Below are positions 59,203-64,000 of a DNA stretch of 64,000 nt, piece after piece. A program made the position numbers and the translations under genes. The notes under the pieces were generated by a model, which was not told the DNA's origin, ran no database searches, and saw only the letters and a program-made list of their open reading frames with translations. Position 1 is the first letter of the stretch; each line of letters opens with the position of its first letter. This DNA is from Paracyclopina nana. Taxonomy: Eukaryota; Arthropoda; Copepoda; Cyclopoida; Cyclopettidae. The DNA lies in the NCBI GenBank assembly GCA_019096065.1, contig JAGUCH010000004.1:4898001-4962000 (forward strand). The letters run 5' to 3'.

Positions 59203-60524
59203 GGGATTCAGATGGAAAGAAGTATATTTTGGTTATCACTGATTCTTTTAGCAAGTATGCAGAGTTTGTTGCTCTGGAGAACAAACAACCTGACACTGTT
59301 GCTGGGGCCATTTTTAATCGATGGATTGCAAGATTCGGCTCGCCAGCTGTGCTCATTACCGATGGAGGGGCAGAATTCACATCAAAGTTGAGTCAATCGC
59401 TTTATGATCTGCTCCAGATAGACAAGCGCAAAACCAGCCCTAGCCACCCTCAGTGCAATGCGGCTGCTGAAGTTATTAATAAGCACATTATAAGTTACTT
59501 GCAGAAGATGCTTGATACATCTTCTCCTTTGGAATGGGAACCCCTTCTCCCTGCGCTTCAACTCTCCTATAACTGTGGTGTGAGTAAGGCAACGAAAATG
59601 AGTCCGTTTTTCCTCCTTTTTGGCGTGCATCCCAGAACACCATTAATGGATCCAAATCTGGTTGACAAAACCTATTATGGGGAAGACTACATCAGTGAAA
59701 TCGCTAGACGGATGAAGATTGCCCGTCAAGTTGCTATGGAAAGCAACATATCTTATCGTGACTCATACAAGCAGCTCTATGATGCCAAGATCAAGCCAGA
59801 AGACTTTAGAGAAGGGTTATTGGTTTGGTTGGATCGTCCGAATCTTCTGAAAATCAATCCAAAAATTCGATCAAGGTGGGAGGGACCTTATGTTATTGTG
59901 AGTCTCCAGGACACAAATGCTTTGATTCAACATCTTTCCACTAGCAAATCCAGATATGTTCATTTAAACAGATTACGTGTCTGTAAATCTACTCCTTCTA
60001 AGCCACTGGCTCAAGCAACAAATGACTTACCAGAGACCCTGCCTGAAACTTCATCTTCCAGAGATCCTGCCCATCCAGACACAGGCTCAAAAGGAGGCTA
60101 CATAACAATTGAAGATGATGACGTTATCATCATGAATCCGCAAGACCCTCCACCAGCACCCATTCCTTTCAAATCAGAGGAACCAGCTGCCAGTATTGCC
60201 TCTCCGATGACGACAACACCTCCACCTATTAAGCAAGAACCGAACTCTCCACCTGCGGAGGAGGTACTCATTCATGACGATGTGCATGAACCCCATGCAC
60301 CCACTGAAGATGATGAACCACCAGACTTACCATCAAGAAGTAACCCTGGCTCTCCTAGGAAACTACTCAACCGTTTCCGTGACAGCTTCCGAGGGGGACG
60401 AGACCCCACAAGCTCATTGACACGCAATCAGGCTAGAGCTCAACGAGTTTTGATAGAAGACCAGCCTTTACCAGCCAGGGCGCCAGAATACAAGCCTGGC
60501 CGGGGGCGACCTAAGAAAAAATGA
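59199..60524 (+). CDS. Pol: integrase catalytic core, GPY/F module and disordered tail
   Basis: About 441 residues, in frame with the integrase core start near 59,165. The catalytic triad is visible: Asp in ITDSFSKYAE, Asp in ITDGGAEF and Glu in AAAEVINKH. The GPY/F module appears as KIRSRWEGPYVIV. A disordered acidic/proline-rich tail of about 180 residues has ITIEDDDVIIMN (SUMO-interaction-like), IKQEPNSP (SUMO-acceptor-like consensus) and ends PGRGRPKKK, an AT-hook-like motif. The core inserts element DNA; the tail may tether it to chromatin (inference). No chromodomain was seen. Confidence 0.88.
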   Translation: MRDSDGKKYILVITDSFSKYAEFVALENKQPDTVAGAIFNRWIARFGSPAVLITDGGAEFTSKLSQSLYDLLQIDKRKTSPSHPQCNAAAEVINKHIISYLQKMLDTSSPLEWEPLLPALQLSYNCGVSKATKMSPFFLLFGVHPRTPLMDPNLVDKTYYGEDYISEIARRMKIARQVAMESNISYRDSYKQLYDAKIKPEDFREGLLVWLDRPNLLKINPKIRSRWEGPYVIVSLQDTNALIQHLSTSKSRYVHLNRLRVCKSTPSKPLAQATNDLPETLPETSSSRDPAHPDTGSKGGYITIEDDDVIIMNPQDPPPAPIPFKSEEPAASIASPMTTTPPPIKQEPNSPPAEEVLIHDDVHEPHAPTEDDEPPDLPSRSNPGSPRKLLNRFRDSFRGGRDPTSSLTRNQARAQRVLIEDQPLPARAPEYKPGRGRPKKK

Positions 60525-60674
60525 TGTCTGCCTTAACATGACTTGGTCATAATTATCCTGTTTGACCTGACCTGACAAACCTGAAGTTTGACTTTACACT
60601 TTCTAACTTTTATGACTTGGTGGTGGTTTTCGTTAATACCTTCATCCCCTGTTAACAACAGCTTTCTTTAGCTT

Positions 60675-60682
60675 GGGAGGGA
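60675..60682 (+). promoter_or_regulatory. Polypurine tract
   Basis: GGGAGGGA directly before the 3' LTR, the expected plus-strand primer. Confidence 0.8.
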
Positions 60683-60919
60683 TGTTATGTTTTTATAACT
60701 TTCACCATTCATGGCGCTAGCGCGTCCTTCAGTAATATAGTAGTATAGTAGCATAGTACGAGCCGCGCTGCCTAACCACACTTTCACCTAGCAGGATGTA
60801 CAATGCGATTTCACCTTGACAGTACATTGTATATACAGTGCTTGGTTGAGAAATAAACTCAGTTGTGGCTTTGTACGAGAGAAGTCAAGGTATTGCTATA
60901 GACACCAAAATATACAACA
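60683..60919 (+). repeat. 3' LTR
   Basis: 237 bp, apparently identical to 54991–55227; followed by the AATG target duplication. Confidence 0.95.
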
Positions 60920-60923
60920 AATG

Positions 60924-61497
60924 CTTTCGATTCTGCTGATCAGTTGGAAAAGCGTACTAGCTTGTATCCAACAAGAAAATTTTCCTCCCATGCCATGGCT
61001 TTATTTATTTGCATATTTTTTGCTACTGTATCACATTTTTTTTTTTCTATCGTAAGCACATCAATATAATTTTATCTTGATATGACAGTAAGTTTGACAA
61101 GTACGACTTTTTTAGCAAATGAGCTAAGCTTAATACACGCGTCAGGTTAATTGATAGATCACTGGCCTCATTACTCTTCTTATAGGTGCCATGGGGATGC
61201 GTCGATGATAAAGCATCGCAACGCAGAAACAAAAACATGACTTATTGAGTCGCAACATATCTGGTAACTCTCGAAAACAAGAAATCGAATTAGGACTCAA
61301 GAAACAAAAGGCTCTCAGCACAGTGAGCACACTGAGTCTCAGTTCTCACTTCTCAACATCTGTGCTCTCATTCTTGACATTCGCATTCTATTGAATATTG
61401 AAGTCTGAACATTCCAAGCTTGAATAGTTGAACAAAGTTGAAATAAGACAAAAGAAATAGCAGAAACTTTGAAGATTCCATCAAATCTGCTTGAATA
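60924..61497. other. Short interval between retrotransposon and dispersed repeat
   Basis: AT-rich host sequence, no gene recognised. Part of it reads as repetitive 'CTCAGTTCTCAC'-type low-complexity sequence near 61,325–61,370. Confidence 0.4.
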
Positions 61498-62285
61498 GGG
61501 AGCAAAAGACAGACAAAATGCAATAGATGGTGCTGAATTTTTGGATCTTTGGCGTGCGTGTAAGCGTGCGTAGCAATTGCGGAAAAAATAGCACTTCTAA
61601 CAAAAAGTAAACAAAACGTTTTCTAGAATTGTAGTGAAGAAATGACAAAGAGAGCTCTCTTTTTGAGCTTGTAACAGTACAATTGATTCAAGGAACAGAA
61701 TGGTACCATTTTGAGTAAGATTCAAGAAAGTCAAGGAATTTTGGATCATGAGTCACATCATATCCAGACCTGAGCATGATGGATCGAATAAGACAAAATA
61801 GCCTTACTTTTTGCAGCTCAACTCTGTGTGAGTTCAAAACAATCAAGTTCATCTAGTGTGGATTCAATAAAAATTGCCAGTTTTTTAACAAATTAGCCAT
61901 TACATGCAATGAATTGAGGAAAAAGTATTTTCTGGTAATCATGATGGCCATGCTATAGTTGTTGTACTGGCATGGAAAAAGCTAAGAAAATTGGAAAAAG
62001 CCAGCCCAAAAGTAGTGAACTGTCCCTTATTTTTAGAAATACTCCTCAAAAACTTGGTAATATCTTTGAATCTGGGGCTTTGAAAATAGGTATCTGTAGA
62101 ATTGCATATCTTTTAAATTAAAAGTAGTTTAGAGAACCAAGGAGAACCAAAAGATATTGCACCTCTAATCAGAGAACCAGCCAATTTTGATTGTGAGCCC
62201 ACCTAGACAAGGCAGTTCTCAGCCCACCATGGCTTCGACTAAAATCCGCTAGTAGGAATATGGCTCTTCTAGTTTCTCTCTATTA
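61498..62285 (+). repeat. Dispersed ~790-bp repeat, copy B
   Basis: Second copy of the repeat at 21068–21857, same orientation and nearly full length, with scattered substitutions. It lies among two other transposons, suggesting an insertion-rich neighbourhood. Confidence 0.8.
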
Positions 62286-62342
62286 CACCCAACAGTAGCG
62301 AAAATAAAAATTGTTTACATTTCTGGAATCTCGCGAAATCGT

Positions 62343-62786
62343 CAGGGTGACCAGATGTGGCTATTTATAGCTAAAGTGGCTATTTTTGACCCGTGTGTGG
62401 CTACGGAAATTTAGCCCGAATAGCCATAGCCATTTGTGGCTTTTTTTAAAAAGTCCGAAATTTTGATATTTTTACTTAATAAACGCTTGAAAATCATCAA
62501 AAAAGCAGGGGCAAAAATGAAATTTGCAAAAATGGCTGACTTTTTCAAAAATCTTTTGCCATCATTATAAGAAGATAATCATAAGTAAATACATGATTTC
62601 ATCCACAACAATTCCCAAAAATGGTAAAATTTTTTATAATAACTAATTTTATCATGAAAATTCCTAAAAATGTGGCTATTTTTTACCAATTTGTGGCTAT
62701 TTTGAGCAATTTTTCTGAAATAGCCAAACGTGGCTATTTTAGGGGAAAATCTGGCTACAACCCACTCAAATTTTCTGGTCACCCTG
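62343..62786. mobile_element. hAT-type MITE, 444 bp
   Basis: A perfect 13-bp inverted repeat, CAGGGTGACCAGA and its complement TCTGGTCACCCTG, marks both ends. It is flanked by a perfect 8-bp target duplication, GAAATCGT (62335–62342 and 62787–62794), the hallmark of hAT insertions. The interior has repeated TGTGGCTATTT motifs in both orientations near both ends and no coding capacity. The mobilising transposase must be elsewhere. Confidence 0.92.
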
Positions 62787-62910
62787 GAAATCGTTAGAGG
62801 GTAAACTGACTAAATTGGGCTCGAATGCACCAGCTACGTTTGAACAAAAATGGGAAAAATGAGTTACGAAAGGGTTGAAAATCTGACGCTTTAAACGACC
62901 TACTTTCATT

Positions 62911-63462
62911 CTAGAGTACAACGTAAATGAGAAAATTGAGTGAAGAATTGACGACAATGAGGGCGTGAGACAATTGCTTGACGTAAAACATCCACACTGG
63001 AAAGTCGTCGTCGCTATAAATTAGCTCGTACACCGTGGGGATGAGCTTCCAAACGTGGCAAAATAGGAAGAGCCAAACAATCATGAGTGAGATCCTCGTG
63101 AGCCGATTCTCCCTTCGCCTGCAAACCGGGCTGTTGCTCCGTCTGAGTCGAGTGTTGTTGGCCAAGGACATTCGACGGCCTCGTTTCAACGAGGCTGTCG
63201 AAGCAACGTCTTCAGCACTCCCGTGTTTGATGCCGGAATCCAACTCAACCTGTTCAATATTCCGATTTTCCTCGTTTGAGTTCCGGCCCGAATGTGAAGA
63301 GCTTGAAGAGGAAGCTCGCTCGTGAGATCTCGAAAAACGAACGCACAATTTGTGGCCCTCTCCACTTTTCCTTCTCGTATCGCTGCGATTGGTTTCTATT
63401 TCATGCTCTGACGTTGGTGACCTTTGGCGGCCTCGGCGAATGTATGTGATGAAGAAATTCGG
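62911..63462 (-). CDS. Class A neuropeptide-type GPCR, 3' exon
   Basis: The last exon visible (63462 to 62911, minus) follows an AG acceptor and encodes 183 residues. A long basic/serine-rich third intracellular loop leads to TM6 (RISLMIVWLFLFCHVWKLIP), a short extracellular loop, and TM7 ending VVNSSLNFLIY. This ending resembles FMRFamide-receptor-like GPCRs, where NSSxNFLIY stands for the usual NPxxY. The frame stops three residues after the TM7 tyrosine, so the helix 8/tail is missing unless a weak donor after TAC is used to reach another exon. TM1–TM5 must lie beyond the right edge. The ligand is unknown. Confidence 0.75.
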   Translation of the reverse strand, partial: PNFFITYIRRGRQRSPTSEHEIETNRSDTRRKSGEGHKLCVRFSRSHERASSSSSSHSGRNSNEENRNIEQVELDSGIKHGSAEDVASTASLKRGRRMSLANNTRLRRSNSPVCRRRENRLTRISLMIVWLFLFCHVWKLIPTVYELIYSDDDFPVWMFYVKQLSHALIVVNSSLNFLIYVVL

Positions 63463-64000
63463 CTGAAATTTGAAGTGGGATAACGCTATTAGCGGTCACA
63501 TTGCTATCACGACCGCAAGCTCAACCTTTTATAAAAGGTCGTGCCAAAACTGGTAACTTTTACGTTTTATTCCATGTCAAGTGCTCGCTCAGGTTTCTCA
63601 GGAAACTTATGCTAGAGTACCAGTATCTTGGTTAATGTTATCATTTCCCTCTCCATTTGAAGCCTACGTTCGTATCCGGTGATACTTTCATTGAAGTGCA
63701 GCTTGCGTAGAACTGATGATATTCTCGGCCTTAAGTGATAAATTTCAGCTACCAAGCTCTCTTTTGCCTCTTTGAGCCAACTTTTTGTTGCCTTCTGCCA
63801 AAATTTGGTAGTGCACTTTTTGCTATCTTTTTCATTAAAAGGTCAATTGGTTTTCGCTGCTTTTCAAAGATGCTGAGGTATCCCAGCCTGAACTTTTGTC
63901 CTAAAGCAATTCAATTACTTCCTCCATTCATTCTAATACCAAATTAAAGGTAGTTTATACGCAAGCAAGAGTTTTAAGTCAATAATCTAGGCTTCTAGGC
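63463..64000 (-). other. Upstream intron of the GPCR gene, no exon seen
   Basis: The next 5' exon should encode the end of TM5; none is visible before the window ends, so this is read as intron. Confidence 0.5.

Larger units (their letters stand above)
54991..60919 (+). mobile_element. Ty3/gypsy LTR retrotransposon, nearly complete but frame-disrupted
   Basis: A 5.9-kb element flanked by 4-bp AATG target duplications (54987–54990 and 60920–60923) with 237-bp LTRs that I see as identical. Order: LTR, primer-binding region, gag, protease, reverse transcriptase, RNase H, integrase with GPY/F module and a long tail, polypurine tract, LTR. The RT–RNaseH–INT order places it in Ty3/gypsy (Metaviridae); no envelope gene is present. 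Coding is broken by an in-frame TGA in gag and two apparent single-base frame changes in pol. Identical LTRs indicate very recent insertion. Confidence 0.93.

Noticed and set aside
1..64000. CRISPR array, bacterial operon or plasmid features
   Set aside because: Spliced eukaryotic genes throughout; no direct repeat–spacer pattern present.

Overview
The window is nuclear DNA from an invertebrate animal. Protein-coding genes carry canonical GT–AG introns, many only about 49–90 nt long, AATAAA-type polyadenylation signals and metazoan gene families. I cannot name the species. Very tight same-strand gene spacing at 7.6–11.3 kb suggests a lineage that makes polycistronic transcripts resolved by spliced-leader trans-splicing, but that is inference. 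All exon boundaries were placed by eye from splice motifs, reading-frame continuity and family similarity.

Region 1 (1–12.5 kb) is gene-dense. It holds the 3' end of an LMAN2/VIP36-like cargo lectin, an aspartyl/asparaginyl beta-hydroxylase (ASPH) with a very long KKAEEEAA-type stalk, a convergent triokinase/FMN cyclase (TKFC), and then three genes on one strand only 14 and 52 nt apart: TXNDC12/ERp18-like, ULK3-like kinase and an ectoNTPDase. A small orphan secreted cysteine-rich protein gene follows. ASPH, TXNDC12, LMAN2 and the NTPDase all act in or pass through the secretory pathway.

Region 2 (12.5–34.7 kb) is mostly non-coding. It contains a foldback element with a nested palindromic MITE, one copy of a ~790-bp dispersed repeat, and a minus-strand multi-exon gene (20.3–29.3 kb) for a cysteine-rich extracellular protein resembling the DUF7042–DUF7045 family. 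The first exon of that gene was not found.

Region 3 (34.7–43.6 kb) is the most striking part. It is an ~8.9-kb DNA transposon bounded by a perfect 16-bp inverted repeat. It carries a Tnp2/CACTA-like transposase (901 aa), a divergently transcribed eight-exon orphan gene (843 aa), subterminal AACCTGACG-type repeats, a 238-bp tandem array, a 150-bp palindrome and a tRNA-like SINE head.

Region 4 (43.6–64 kb) has ~7 kb without recognisable genes, then a plexin-domain-containing (PLXDC/TEM7-like) membrane protein gene on the minus strand. Next come a Ty3/gypsy LTR retrotransposon with identical 237-bp LTRs but interrupted reading frames, the second copy of the ~790-bp repeat, a hAT-type MITE with an 8-bp target duplication, and the 3' part of a neuropeptide-type GPCR gene that runs off the right edge.
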